From Adiantum capillus-veneris (Eukaryota; Streptophyta; Polypodiopsida; Polypodiales; Pteridaceae): 64,000 nucleotides of DNA. Positions 20,037 through 32,600 of the stretch are shown here, one piece after another; position 1 is the first letter of the stretch, and each line of letters begins with the position of its first letter. The notes beneath the pieces were generated by a model. It did not search any database, was not told the DNA's origin, and worked only from the letters and a program-made list of their open reading frames with translations. Made by a program: the position numbers and the translations under genes. Where the stretch lies: NCBI GenBank assembly GCA_014529385.2, contig CM043971.1, positions 27,568,769 through 27,632,768 on the forward strand, read 5' to 3'.

Positions 20037-21643
20037 CATAGAAGCTCAACAAGGAAACCTCAACCACAAATGCCAATAAGCGCATCGCTTATACCTTCCT
20101 CCTGCACCGCATAAATTCTTTCTACATGCATTGACCGTACATGCATATAGGGCTACATTACAAGGCCTGCATTAGCACGAGTTCAAACCCATGCACAACA
20201 CATACCCTTGACGATACCTTGTCGTCCGGGAGGACTCCAATTAGGAGGGGGGGAGGCATTCCAAATGCTGACTCATGTCATATATTAGAGGGAAATGTTT
20301 GTGAGCAATTTTTCAACCATTTTTGCGTTTTATTGTATGAGTTTGGGAAAAAGAATATGCCCTCGTAATTAATCAGAATTGGGGACCAAATCATCATTCA
20401 TGAGCCCGTAGGGATGTGTATAGACTATAAAGAGAGTCAAATCTGGCCAAAAACTGTCTAAAAACAGCAAAAAATAGGCCAAGGTTGACAATAATGAGCG
20501 AGATTGTACATAGACGAGATAAAAGTGAGCTACAAAGTGTTTTTCTTTTCATTGGTATTTTTCTAGGTTAGAATTGCTATTTTCGGGTTATTTTGGGATT
20601 TATTTGCTTTATTTTAGCCATTTTCTAACAAAAATTATAGAAAAAAATCCGTAATCCAGATGGAAACACAAAAGAAGAGACGCCTGATTAGAGCAAGGTA
20701 AAGAAGACACAGAAAAAATAAGGACTTCAAAGGTGAAAGAGCAAAATGACCTCCGTCATGAAGGGACCTCCAACAAGAGAAATCTACAAAACTGGTAAAA
20801 CTGGAGCAACCGAAGTTTAAATCAGGAAATTTGCGAGCCTAAACCGCATCTCGCAAAAGGTTATGGCCACAGGTAAAAGATGAAAAAATTTGGTGTCGGA
20901 GTCTCGATTACATATAGAGAGGCTAGGCTAGAAATCCCTCATTTGAGTCATTTTCCATAGTGAGAGAGAGAGAGCTCCCTACAGCAGTTGAGACTTCCAG
21001 GAGCTCATCCATCGCTCACGGTCACCAGATTGACATCAGATATGAGAGGTATGCTCGTCAACACTGACTCTAAGTGTTGTTTACTTCAGTTAGTCGCAAA
21101 ACCTCGCCAGCATCACAATCACGACCTGTGCACACATACGGTAGAATGGTTGTTAGGGAGGCCTAGAGGCCACCAAATGGGACCAAAAGTGAAAGGCACA
21201 ATGCCTATAGCTTAGGGATCTATCCTATGACCTCGGAAAGCGTGAAGGAAGCCGCTCAGAAAACCCTAATTTAGCAGGACCTGCAAAAGGGCGACAAAAC
21301 CAAGGTGATTCGAAATGAGCCAAAATTCATAGACAGCAAGCCAATAACCTCGACAAACCGACTGAAGGGTTAGACTATGAAAAAGTTCGTTAAAACGGAG
21401 CCTAAAGTCCCTATCTGACGAAAACCGCACAAAGCGTCACGATACTCTAACGGGCCGACCAAGTGACAAAATTACACCAAATTCAACAAGGAACATCAAA
21501 AGAGGTCAACTACGAGATGGAATGTGTCCACTCAGGAAAAAAGTTCTTCCACTAGGGCAAATGCCAGCAACAGGCCAGAAAGGCGTTCAAATGGTCGTTC
21601 TTGGTGTTTCAAACACCAAAACAACAAATGACTGCTTGGATGG
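20037..21643. other. No recognised gene; leader-like unique sequence
   Basis: The region is unique within the window and has no protein of recognisable family. The small frame at 20988-21215 has ordinary composition. The wording (GCCAAAAACTGTCTAAAAAC, GACCTCGGAAAGC) resembles untranslated retroelement sequence. Confidence 0.35.
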
Positions 21644-21771
21644 TGTTGAGCTATATATTTATATCGCACCCTGGTCCCCTTGTATCTTGTCCTCAATATG
21701 AATCAGTCTTTGGGAGTGTACATGGTGTGTCTCTTGTCTCGTCTCTCTCTCCTTTTCTCTACATCTCAACA
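21644..21771 (+). mobile_element. Solo copia-type LTR
   Basis: It begins TGTTGAG and ends CTCAACA, perfect 7-bp inverted ends. It shares TCTTTGGGAG, GTACATGGTGTGTCTCTTGTC and CTCTACATCTCAACA with the LTR at 28027-28179. No internal region adjoins it on either side, and the flanking pentamers (GATGG and TGGGC) do not match. Confidence 0.65.
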
Positions 21772-22059
21772 TGGGCAACAAAAATTTTCAATTCAACAAA
21801 AAACATAAAATCATCATAACTTTGTGCTCAAAACTCGGATTTCAACGTTTGAAAAGTTCTTCTTAAGAGTTTAGAGAATTTCAAAGATACTGGTCATAAG
21901 AGATTTGTCAAATTCTACACCAAAAGTAGCTTACGATAAATTGTTAACTATTTTCAATACATTTTCAATTGAAACCATCAAAAGGTAAAAGCTTTAATTT
22001 TTTTGAACCCATTTGTGTTAAGCTTCTTGTTATTAATCTTTGATTTACCTCTGATATAT

Positions 22060-22440
22060 TTGTTTTAGGGCAAGACTACTCTCCTGTTCATACTCATGAG
22101 CATGAAACAGACAACATACTTATCATCCGATGACACGACTAACCCGTAGGTGCACGTAGGCAATCTCGTTAGCTTGTCAGGCTGAGACCAATCTACACAT
22201 ACACACTTTTATGATGCATCAATCACTAACCCTGGTAGAATGCAACCCACTCTATCTCTTAACGCTCACAACACAGTTTACACGTCCAATGAACTCGGAA
22301 TCGCATCAAAATTACTAGGCACCATCCTCTCACTAGGACATACTTACCTATAAGTCTAATCTCACCAGATTTGAACCCTAGCTATCTCGAATACTGTCGC
22401 GATAGACCAAAAAGTCATAATCCAAAAGTGGGCGAAACTT
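22060..22440 (+). repeat. Dispersed repeat related to 59440-59720
   Basis: It shares TAGCTTGTCAGGCTGAGACCA, the GATGACACGA block, ACACATACA and a CTCACTAGGA/TACAC ending with 59440-59720. It also contains a degenerate copy (22392-22407) of the 16-bp palindrome found four times at 16979-17719. No coding potential is seen. Confidence 0.5.
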
Positions 22441-22539
22441 AAGTTTATGAGTATCTATGTGTAGCTAATCTCTTTCTCATTCCACGAAGCACTTGATTAT
22501 TGAAAACAGACACCGTTTGTGCTACTTATAAGCAAAACA

Positions 22540-22688
22540 AGCTCGAGGAAGAATCGATCGCGATCAACTCGAAATGGCGAATGCGTGGCGTGGGCGTGCA
22601 GCTCTCGGACAGACTACCGCGATGGTGTGGTCGCGTCGTGAATCCGGTGAGGGAGAAGCGCGTAGCGAATAGGATAAGACACACTCAC

Positions 22689-22722
<34 letters not shown>
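22540..22722 (+). other. GC-rich patch followed by (CT)n
   Basis: Bases 22540-22680 are unusually GC- and CpG-rich for this window (GATCGCGATC, GTGGCGTGGGCGTG, GCGCGTAGCG). A short frame begins MANAWRGRAALGQTTAMVW and ends after 32 codons. A CT tract follows at 22682-22722. It could be the 5' end of something lost; I cannot assign it. Confidence 0.3.
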
Positions 22723-22724
<2 letters not shown>

Positions 22725-24150
22725 ACTCGTACGACACAGGATTAATATTCAAATTTTTTTCAAAAATGGTTCTAAGGTGACTTTTATACTTTAGTCACCT
22801 TAGCTCAAAAATGTACATGGGGTTCTCTTGCTCATGATTACAAAGTGGGAATAAATCTGAGTGCTGACTAACTGACTAATATTTACATAATCTAGACGAA
22901 TGGATCAAAATGATAAGACGTCTTTGACATAAAAAAATGGAATTTGATATGCTTTACAAGATGGGCTCATTACAACAGTTGGACCAATGGGGCTCCAACA
23001 ATATCATATTCAATTTGATTTGCATAAAAGAACTTAGATCAAGAGTTAGTTATGTTGTATTCAATTATATTTCTACATTGATACGTGTTGAGTTTTTCGT
23101 TGCATGATTCTTGGACTTTCTTTTTATGAATTATATGAAATTCGGTTTTGTGTAAAAAACATGAGAGTAAAAGTTAAGCATATTAATTTTACATCATCTT
23201 CAATTCTTCTTGTTGCATAATTTTTGGATTTTCTTTTCATGAATCATATGCAATTCGATTTATATACAAGAAGTTAGAGTAAAAGCTAAGCATAGTAAAT
23301 TTACATCGTCATCAATTCGATATATATATTGAAAGAAGTAGATAAATTGATTGATCTTTATATTTACTCTTTATATATATCACATATATTTTGATGCATA
23401 TACAGGCCGACTAAAACTAGGTAGCAAAAAGCAACTTGTAATTACCTCTTTGGGCTTTCTGCTACCGCGGTTCCTTTGACTTGGGAGATGATAGCTCCCT
23501 TACTGTCTTACATGGCCCTTTGACTTGGGAGATGATAGCTCCCTTCCTGTCTCGCATGGCGTTTGTAAAACACTGCAGCCTCCATGGACGTTGATCACGT
23601 CAGGTGCGCTCTTTCCTATAAGGTTGCAGAATCTGCATGTTCTTAACCTTGCGCGCACACACAAATTTTCAACGTGATGGCACAGAGAGAGGAAATTAGT
23701 TGCCCTTACGACTTTGATGCCACTCAATGGGGTGCCTCACATTGTGGCTGGCGTCAACACGTCAGGGAACAGGCTATTTTTACCTTGTCTAAATTAATGA
23801 TCATGCTATTAATTTAAGAAGAAATTACATATTTTAAGAGTAAAGAGCATGCATGACTAGTTTTATTACATTTCACTCAGAAGTGGTCCGTTACATTTTC
23901 CATCGTAGAACAGACCTCTGGTAAGGCTTCTCCTTTGGACTTCTAGGTTATGGACATAGCGGTTGCCACATCTTTTCTATCTGGCTTTAGGGTTGTGAGA
24001 CGCTCAATGTTCATCACTTCCGTGTATTGATAGGACTCGATCTCGATTATTTTTCGTTACTTCTATGTAAAAATTTAAAAAGTCATGCTTATGTTATAAA
24101 TTTGCTTCCGTCACTTCTATGTCCAAATTTTAAAAGTGATATATATGTTA
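22723..24150. other. AT-rich intergenic sequence with small tandem duplications
   Basis: No gene. Imperfect units of about 113 bp (TTGCATGATTCTTGGACTTTC near 23100, TTGCATAATTTTTGGATTTTC near 23213) make up 23020-23330. A 44-bp unit (CCTTTGACTTGGGAGATG) is duplicated at 23473 and 23517, and contains GGGAG/CTCCC as a short inverted repeat. Confidence 0.5.
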
Positions 24151-25053
24151 TTTTATCGTCGATTTCTTATGGATTGTTATAAGTGATTATAGGTCTCTAT
24201 TTGTTATCATCCATTGCCATGGTTCTTGATGATGCAAGGTGATATTACGTGATGCGTCTTTATTTTCTTCATCCATGGCTATGGCTTCTGATAATGCAAG
24301 GTGATGTTACAATTATGCGTCTGCATCCTCTCTATTCATGGCTATGGTTCGTGAAGCCATGATTTTTATTTCGTCCACTTTGATGCTTATCACAGATTTT
24401 GTCATCTATATTAGCATCTCAATTTATAATTGACTTTTGATGATCAAATAAGAAATTTAAAAGAGCGTCTTTGATGCCATGGAGAGTTCCATGATGCCAT
24501 GGTACGTGACACCATGATGATTACATAAAAAGAACGTCTTTGATGCCATGGTATGTGATACCATGATGATTACATAATTTGAATTCGTTTGGGCCCCATC
24601 ACATTTATTTTATGTCGACATTGTATATGTGTGTGTACATGTGAATTGCATCGACATTATATTTGTTTCTATGTCGTCTCCAGTGCGGCGTCGCGAACCG
24701 TCTCCAAGGACAATGTGATGTGGTTATTTCTAACCTTCATGTTTTGATATGTTTCTTGAGTTGATGTTGTTTACAGAATTTAAATCACATCAAGTAGTAT
24801 GTACGGGGGCTCAAGGATTTTGAAGTTGCTCTACCAAAGAATTTGCAGTAGCTCAATCGTCTATATCTTGGATTATAAGAAGACCCTTGAAAGGGACATT
24901 GTAAAACAGGAGTGATGTAGCTCCTTTGAACATTGTAAATGTACATTTGAAATATTTTAATATAACGGTGGGTATATATAGAGCTATGGGTTTTTCCCTT
25001 GAGCCCCCAAGGGTTTTTTCATCCACGGTTAGGGACCTTCATTTGAGTGGGGG
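24150..25053 (+). mobile_element. 3' part of a copia-type element with CCATGG repeats
   Basis: CCATGG-type units (24210-24560) are followed by GTTTCTTGAGTTGATG and AAATCACATCAAGTAG, a 3' untranslated stretch with GGAGTGATGTAGCTCC, and a G-rich polypurine tract (TTTGAGTGGGGG) before the LTR at 25054. The inverse of 28940-29250 has the same order. Both are probably non-autonomous relatives of a copia family. Confidence 0.5.
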
Positions 25054-25211
25054 TGTTGAACTATATATAATGTCTCTATATATAGCACCCTGGCCCCCTC
25101 TATATAAACTCATCTTGTGTAGTCATTGTACACACTTTGGGGTATGCAATTGTGGAGTCATCTCTCTCTCTTCTCGTCTACCTGTGCTCTCTCTCTCTCT
25201 CCGGTTCAACA
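25054..25211 (+). mobile_element. Copia-type 3' LTR, 158 bp
   Basis: It begins TGTTGAAC and ends GTTCAACA, perfect 8-bp inverted ends, with a TATATAA box-like stretch near the start. A polypurine tract precedes it, so it is the 3' LTR. The bases after it (ACATGGAGC) are not a primer-binding site. Confidence 0.7.
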
Positions 25212-25570
25212 ACATGGAGCTACATCAAAGTCATATCACTTGAGACATTTTTAATTTTCTTTTTGTTATGATTGCATATAATTTATGATAAAGATCAAAT
25301 CAATATTTTCTTATTTTGAAATTGGTGAGAGTTATACAATCTTAGTCATTTGTGTTGTATTCAAAGATTCATGTTAAAGAATTATGATTTGATATATTTT
25401 TTTAATTCTTTCCATGTGAATATTAAAGTGTTATGTTTCAATGATTTATGTAGTTACATCTCTAATACTTATACAATTTTGATGATTTATTTTATAATCT
25501 TCAGCCAATATTGATACTTATGCTTTAAGAATTCACATTATTTCTCTTCTCTGTGAATATCAAGAGTTAT

Positions 25571-27560
25571 GATTTTGATGATTTATTTTCTCTTTTGATT
25601 GAAAAAATCAAAGAGTTACAATTTTAATGATTTGATATTATCGATAGCTCATGTCACATTGTTACAATTTATTGATTCATATCAATTCTCTACATATAGA
25701 TGTTGAACAGTTACAATTTAACAATTCAAAGAGATACATTTTAACAATTTATTTTTAGCTAAAACCTCTCAACTTATGGTTTTTGCTCACTATGAGTTCT
25801 TATGATTTTTTTTATTGAGATTTATCTTTTCATGTAATGATTAGTAGTCATTCATACTTATCATTTTTTAACAGATGAATATATCTGTATAAAAATGTTT
25901 CATGATTTCATGATATATTTTGTAGTAATTACAAATCATTTATCCTAATCGTTTTTTATTGAGATGGTTATTCTCTTGAGGTGTTGTTCAAGGATACCAT
26001 AAAATGTTTTTATGACTACAAGTTGTATGTACGGACCATTCATTATTGAGATTATTTATTATTAATATTCCATGTACTTGTTCCACGAGGTCATGATACA
26101 TATTTTTCATGATAAGAAGTCGTTCCTACTAAATATAGTTGATTTTGGAGATGATTATTACTCCATGGAGTTGTTCCGTGATGCATTTTCATGATGATTA
26201 GAAGTCATTTTCATATTGTTCGTTTATTTTATTGAGATGGTTATTATACCATGGAGCCATTCATTATTGAGATTATTTATTATTAATATTCCATGTACTT
26301 GTTCCATGAGGTCATGATACATATTTTTCATGATTAGAAGTCGTTCCTACTAAATATAGTTGATTGTGGAGATGATTATTACTCCATGGAGTTGTTTCAT
26401 GATGCATTTTCATGATGATTAGAAGTCATTTTCATACTGTTCGTTTATTTTATTGAGATGGTTATTATACCATGGAGTTATTACATGATGCCATGAGACA
26501 TTTCCATGATGATCACAAGTCATTCGTATTTATCGTTTGTTATTCAAATGGTTATTATTCCATGGATTTGTTCTATAATGCCATGATGCATTTTCATGAT
26601 GATTACAAGTCATTCGTACTAATCATTTTATAATACAAAGTCGACATATAATACACATCTTCGGGCTCCCAAGATCTCAACTGACAACAATCATCATCAT
26701 GGATTTGAGTACCATGACATCATGGTACTCACCATGGAATTACAAACACTTAGAAAAACTTTGAAATAGAATTCATCATCATGGCTTTACATGCCATCAC
26801 ATCAAAGATTCTTAATTTCAACAAATCAAATGAAAACTTTAACATAACTCAAGAAACATATTGAGACGTAAAGGGTAGATATTACCACATCACATTGTCC
26901 TTAGAGACGGTTTGTGATGCCGCTCTAGAGAGGACATAGAAACAATGTAATTCCGATGTAATCACATGTAGATTTTGTATTTGTAAGGTTGCTAATGTTC
27001 TTTGTAAATGATCGTATATTTGTATTTTAAAAGGTTAAAGGTGTTTATATTATGGAAGACTATATATTCGTCTAAGAGATTCTTCTTATGAATCAATTCT
27101 TCCATGGAGTTATATATTTATAATTGATTATTAAGAAACGGGCTAGTTATTTTGGTAGTGCTTAGAGATATCCAATCAATGGAAGAATGATTTTTTTAGT
27201 ACCATGGTGAGTACCATGATGCCATGGTACATAAATCCATGATGATGACTTCTAAGGTTTTTATTTGATTCGTTAAAAGCGTCTATGATGCCATGGTATG
27301 TAAATCAAAGATTATAATTATTATATTAAAAATTTTAATTGATTTGTTGAAAACGTCTCTTATGCCATTGTACATAAATCCATCATGATAATTAATATTT
27401 TAAACTCTTTATTTAATTTGCTGAAAGCATCTTTGAGGTCATGGTATGAAAATCCATGATGATGATTACTGTTTTGAAGGTTTTATTTGACTTATTGAAA
27501 GTGTCTCTAATGCCATGGTAGGTAAACCCATGATCATGATTACTACTATTGTTTAGAACA
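25571..27560 (+). repeat. AT-rich CCATGG-type tandem repeat block, copy 2
   Basis: It is closely similar over most of its length to 12737-14375 (for example TTTATTTTCTCTTTTGATTG at both starts). It has an internal duplication: the GATTATTACTCCATGGAGTTGTT unit near 26150 recurs near 26370. It leads into copia coding sequence, as copy 1 does. There is no gene between 25212 and 25570. Confidence 0.7.
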
Positions 27561-27589
27561 TTAAAATTACATCAATTAGCATCAAGTAG

Positions 27590-28026
27590 CGTCGAGAACT
27601 GTCTCAAAGTACATTGTTGTGCATTATCATTCTGTCAGGTATGAAGTACACAAAAGCCTTATAATGATTAAGCATTGTCCAAGCAACCAGATGATTGCAA
27701 ACATTCATACCAAAGGGCTCAGCGTGTCACGTTTCAGCCTCTTGCGCTTGGAGCTTGGAGTTGCTTCAGCCTCACTCTTTCTAGATTAGCCTCTCTGCTA
27801 TTATGATCGCCTTGTACATATGCCATTGTAATCATATAGGTACCATGCATTATTCACACTCCACACTTGCACATTGTGATCTCTTATAAGTCACTTTTAT
27901 ATTGACACAATTCACATTCACATCATCATTGTTGGTTCATATTTTCACATTTGTATAGGGGATTGGTTTTTTCCCTTCAACTCACCCCAAGGATTTTTTA
28001 ATCCAAGACCTTTGTTTGAGTGGGGG
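27590..28026 (+). pseudogene. Copia RNase H C-terminal end and 3' flank
   Basis: The frame ANIHTKGLSVSRFSLLRLELG followed by a stop matches the last line of copia pol ('LTKGLSVSRF..LR..LG'). The 3' flank ends in the polypurine tract TTTGAGTGGGGG before the LTR at 28027. Everything upstream of this in pol is missing. Confidence 0.65.
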
Positions 28027-28179
28027 TGTTGGAGCTATATATGGCTTGCTCTACTCAACTTGGTCTCACCTATATAAATTTGTATCTTGTCTTCAATATG
28101 AGTCAGTCTTTGGGAGCAAGAGCGTACATGGTGTGTCTCTTGTCTCCTCTCTCTCCAGCTTTCTCTCTACATCTCAACA
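28027..28179 (+). mobile_element. Copia-type 3' LTR, 153 bp
   Basis: It begins TGTTGGAG and ends CATCTCAACA, and is clearly the same subfamily as the solo LTR 21644-21771. A (CT)n tract lies 63 bp downstream (28242-28302). Bases 28303-28790 hold nothing I can name. Confidence 0.7.
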
Positions 28180-28238
28180 CTCAATCCTTGGCATGTCAGG
28201 GTGCACGAAATCGATATAGAGGCCATGACCTAGCTCGC

Positions 28239-28306
<68 letters not shown>

Positions 28307-28794
28307 AGATTGGTGGAACCTTTCTCCAAATCATATGTTACCAGTGGCTCTATATCTAACGGAGAGTTTGTAAATCAATATAGTTATATACCACACAAAA
28401 GGCTTTTTATTTTTAGTTTTTGCTATTTTTTGAGAGACATAGAGAGAGGCAAAGTGAGATGTAGTTCCTAAAGATAGAGTTATGGACATTGATTGTGTTC
28501 TGAAAGCAAAACACTACTATGACTTAGTTATCCATGAGAGTAAGAATAATAATAATAAGTTATCTACTTGTATTTTTAACATGTTTTATGGCCCAATGTT
28601 CAAAGGTAGATAATAGAGATCGTGGACATTAACATATATTTGCATTGTCTACTAGTAGTTGGATCATACAAGTTAGTAGAAAACCAAAAGTAATAACACA
28701 ACGGTGAAATAAAACTATCTTTTTTTCATCATAATTTCATGAATTGCTTTTGATGGATATCTAACACCAACAATTAAAATGTCTAGATGTGACA

Positions 28795-28940
28795 CAAGAT
28801 GAGGGAGAAGAGAGAGAGAGATGACACAATCATTTGCAAGCCCCAGAGTGTGTGTAGAGCACACACTGAATACAAATATATAATGAGGACTCCTACCTAT
28901 GTATAGCTCCAACATCCCTCCTCTCTCTATAGCTCCAACA
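28795..28940 (-). mobile_element. Degenerate copia-type LTR (minus)
   Basis: It starts on the minus strand with TGTTGGAGCTATAG at 28940 after the tract TTTGAGCAGGGG, and contains the shared ACACACTCTGGGG-like block. A 28-bp local duplication repeats AGCTCCAACA at about 28903 and 28931. The far end is degenerate. Confidence 0.5.
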
Positions 28941-29261
28941 CCCCTGCTCAAATAGGAGTCCCTAACTGTGGATGAAAAAACCCTTGGAGGTACAAGAAAA
29001 AAACCCACAGCACTATATAGATGCACTATTGTATTAATAAATTTTCAAAGTTACAAAATATGTTCTCGAGGAGCTACATCACTCCATAATATACAACAAT
29101 GGCCATAACGGCTCAAAAAATTATAATCAATACAAAGTCAAGGTTTAAATTACAAGAGCTTTAGCGTCTTTGATCCCTCGTATGTGCTGCTTGATGTGAT
29201 TTTCATCCTCTTGACAACAACAACTCAAGAATCATATCAAGATGTAAAGGCAGATGTCATG
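28941..29261 (-). mobile_element. Copia-type 3' untranslated flank (minus)
   Basis: The minus strand reads the same order as 24740-25053: CTTGAGTTGTTG, AAAATCACATCAAGCAGC, GGAGTGATGTAGCTCC, then CCTCCAAGGGTTTTTTCATC. Together with 28795-28940 it is a second copy of that 3' end. No protein. Confidence 0.5.
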
Positions 29262-29690
29262 ATGATATTTCCTTGATACCATGGTTATTATCGGTGATGC
29301 CATGATGATATTTCGTTGATACCATGGTTATTCTCGGTGATGCCATGATGATATTTCGTTGATTCCATGGTGATTTTTGTTGATACCATGATGATGTTTC
29401 GTTAATACCATGGTTATTCTCAGTGATATCATGATGTTGTTTCGTTGATACCATGGTTATTCTTGGTGATGCCATGATGTTGTTTCATTGATACAATGAT
29501 TATTCTTGGTGATATCATGATGTTGTTTCGTTGATACCATGGTTATTCTCGATGATACCATGATGTTGTTACGTTAATGATTATTCTATGATGCTTTTTG
29601 TTGATATCATGATGATTTATTCATTTTTATTCATACAATGATGATATTTTGTTAATACTTTGATGTTACTCATTGATATCACTACGCAAG
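29262..29690 (+). repeat. 43-bp tandem repeat array, inverted relative to 18740-19035
   Basis: Units read GATACCATGGTTATTCTCGG and TGATGCCATGATGATATTTCG with a 43-bp period, degenerating after about 29600. The array ends at about 29690, where CACTA copy C sequence begins. Confidence 0.75.
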
Positions 29691-29830
29691 TGAGACATCG
29701 ACAACAACAATGCCTCTCCATAACTCCTCAACTCCTTAATGAGGGGCTCGAGGTAAATATCAATATATGACACTTTGTACTTTCCTGGCACAAGCAAGGA
29801 AAGAAGTATATTCCCCTTCTTGGTTGTCTC

Positions 29831-30341
29831 TCATGGTGGAATATTGTAATTGACGATCACCATAGGCCAAGTGCTCCATGAAGTAGACCTACTGCCGAAG
29901 GGGTTGACACCGTCACTTGCTAACCCAAGCCTCAAGTGTCCAGGCTCCAACCCAAACTCTGGCCATTGAGTTTGGATGTGCCTCCATGTAGGTGAATTGG
30001 CAGGGACACACATCATTCCATCATTTGAGCGATGGTTCACGTGCCACGCAAGAAGATCCACAGTAGACCTTCTTTTAAACATGTGTTGGATACGAGGAAT
30101 TAATGGAAAATGTCTTAATACCTTGCGGGGTAGGTGTGCCCCGCTCACTCCTGTCTTGTATCGTGCCTCCTTGCACACGGGACATGAGGTAGCATGTTCA
30201 TGCTCATTGCTATATAGCATGCAATCGTTGACACATGCATGGATGCGTTCATACTCCATTCCAAGTGCAGTGACATAGGATCTAGCTCTTCGACGATCTG
30301 GAGGCATGTGGTGATCTTCAGGGAACATTTTACCCATCAAA
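29831..30341 (-). pseudogene. tnp2 transposase core exon (copy C)
   Basis: An open minus-strand frame reaches 30424. It carries LGMEYERIHACVNDCMLYS, CPVCKEARYKTGV, KVLRHFPLIPRIQHMFK, LAWHVNHRSNDGMMCVP and LRLGLASDGVNPFGSRSTSWSTWPMVIVNYNIPP. It is the least damaged tnp2 exon in the window, and only truncation at 29691 limits it. The intron 30342-30430 (89 bp, GTAAGTATGG donor) precedes it. Confidence 0.85.
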
Positions 30342-30430
30342 CTACAACAAACATGACTATTAGTATAATTCCTAGAAGACGACACCATAAAGCAAGTGGA
30401 GAGGGTATAAAGGCCATATTCCATACTTAC

Positions 30431-30917
30431 AGAAGTAGTGCATCGACACTTGCATTACTCCAATCGAATTTTTATTGCAAGTTGAGAACTTCCAACCATG
30501 CTCGGAGCACCGAGTACCGTGCACCATCGTAAAGAGGTGTTCGGCCACTCGTCATCAATCTATCCTCCGTTTCGGCAGCCCGTTTAGTGGAGGGATGACA
30601 ATCCTCCTCATACACGTCGCGCTCATGAGCTAGTAACTCATGACACATGTCGAACATGTGCTCATCCTCTACCTCAAAGTGCAACGAAGACCCCATAGGA
30701 GCTGCCGACGTAGAGCCAACGGGAGGATCGCCATATGCATGGGGTGCACCCAAATCGCCTAGTCGCTCTTGCCTCTGCCGTTCGGCCTTGCGCACCGGTG
30801 CACCACCACCGAACACAGACCAATGGGGCACCTCCTCAAGCGACGAGTGAGTCATGCTATCATCTCTCCGAGCGCTTTTTCGAGGATGCCAAAGCCATTC
30901 GTTCTCCACGTGCTCTT
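30431..30917 (-). pseudogene. Transposase-associated exon, distal part (copy C)
   Basis: An open minus-strand frame (30909 to 30472) encodes MENEWLWHPRKSARRDD, LEEVPHWSVFGGGAPV, GSSLHFEVEDEHMFDMCHELL and YSVLRAWLEVLNLQ. It is better preserved than in copies A and B. The exon's first part (PCPCVKCKR) lies beyond the microsatellite insertion, at 31439-31557. Confidence 0.65.
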
Positions 30918-31438
<521 letters not shown>

Positions 31439-31557
31439 TTCAAGCGAGGAATTACCCTTTTGCACTTGACGCAAGGACAAGGTAGTTTTTCCTTGAGCCA
31501 AGGATCTCGCTCTGGGCCTCGAGCAGAACCACGATCATCCCAGTCAATGTCCTGCAC
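31439..31557 (-). pseudogene. Transposase-associated exon, proximal part (copy C)
   Basis: The minus strand encodes VQDIDWDDRGSARG, PWLKEKLPCPCVKCKR and VIPRLK, the Cys-rich start of the Transpos_assoc domain. It begins after a TGTGCAG acceptor. The in-frame stop seen in copy A at this place is absent here (PWLKEK), so the ancestral protein is readable. Confidence 0.6.
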
Positions 31558-32345
31558 ATGCAAAAGGTTTTTTTATTTAGTCATGCTACCTAAAAAATAA
31601 ATAATTAGAAAACCACTTAATTCCATTAGAAAAATTACATATAGTTAAAGTCAAAGGGAATAAATGACAATGAGTGTTAAAATTATTTTCTAACCAAAAG
31701 AGATTTAAAAAAATGTAATTAATAAACATTTAAAAGTACTACAAAATAAAGTATCCATAAAAAAATAAAAATCTTCATCCAAAATCTCAAAAGGCTAAAA
31801 AATGAAATAATGTATAGCTAAGGGTAGAGGGGGTGGTTTGTACCCCCCCCCCCCCCCTCTGCAACCTTGGATTTGCATGTATCCGATTGAAATGACCTGC
31901 CGCGGTAATATAAGCGATAATAAGCGCGGTAATAGCCGCGGTAATAATTGGCGCCTAAAAAAGGAGAGAAGGGAGAGTATGCCTCGTGTTTGCACCATAC
32001 CCTGCGTTCTTGCTCTCCGCCATCGCTCCCAAGCTTCCCCTTCCCCTCCCCTCTCCCACCCCCCATCTCCCTACCCTCTCTCTCCTTCAACAAGCCTCCC
32101 TCTCCCCTTCCCCCCCCTACCTATCCCTTCTCCCTCTATCCTTCTCCAAGCGTCTCAAGTTTCATTGAAGAGGGTTTCGTGCAAGTTTCGGCAAGGGGGT
32201 ATTCCGCCTTCGTCTTTGGAAGCTCAATCGTGCTACAAAGAAAGAGGTAACACAAAAGCACATCCCCCTTCTTCCCCTTTTGTTTTCTACTACACACACA
32301 CACACAAATCCAAAAAATTAAAAAAATAGAGATTCCATAACATAC
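31558..32345 (-). other. Predicted 5' intron of CACTA copy C
   Basis: Read on the minus strand, it runs from GAACGAG|GTATGTTATGG to ATGTGCAG. It includes TATTACCGCGGCTATTACCGC-like motif arrays (31900-31960) and a C homopolymer (31841-31857). The exon upstream continues as AAAGCAACCATTTTG. The Pro/Ser-rich frames at 31838-32329 on the other strand are shadows. Confidence 0.45.
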
Positions 32346-32441
32346 CTCGTTCAAAATGGTTGCTTTGCACGGCTTGTTTGAAACGGTTGCTTTGCTAAGC
32401 ACGTTTGAAAATGATTGATTTATTAGGCACCTTTTGAAAAG

Positions 32442-32442
<1 letters not shown>

Positions 32443-32491
<49 letters not shown>

Positions 32492-32600
32492 CAAAGAGAG
32501 GGATTTAAAGACAGGGAGAGAAATGTTAGATAGAGATAGAGAGAAATAGATAAAGAGAGTGAGAGGGAGAGATTTAAAGAGAGGGAGAGATAAATGTTAG
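32443..32600 (+). repeat. (GA)n tract at gypsy insertion site
   Basis: A GA run with ATAGAGATAGAGAG spacers ends in TAAATGTTAG. The matching half resumes at 39231 with GTTAGAGAGAG. Confidence 0.85.

Noticed and set aside
31838-32329. 163-codon Pro/Ser-rich plus-strand frame
   Set aside because: It lies antisense over the 5' intron of CACTA copy C and over a C homopolymer; no conserved counterpart in copy B.
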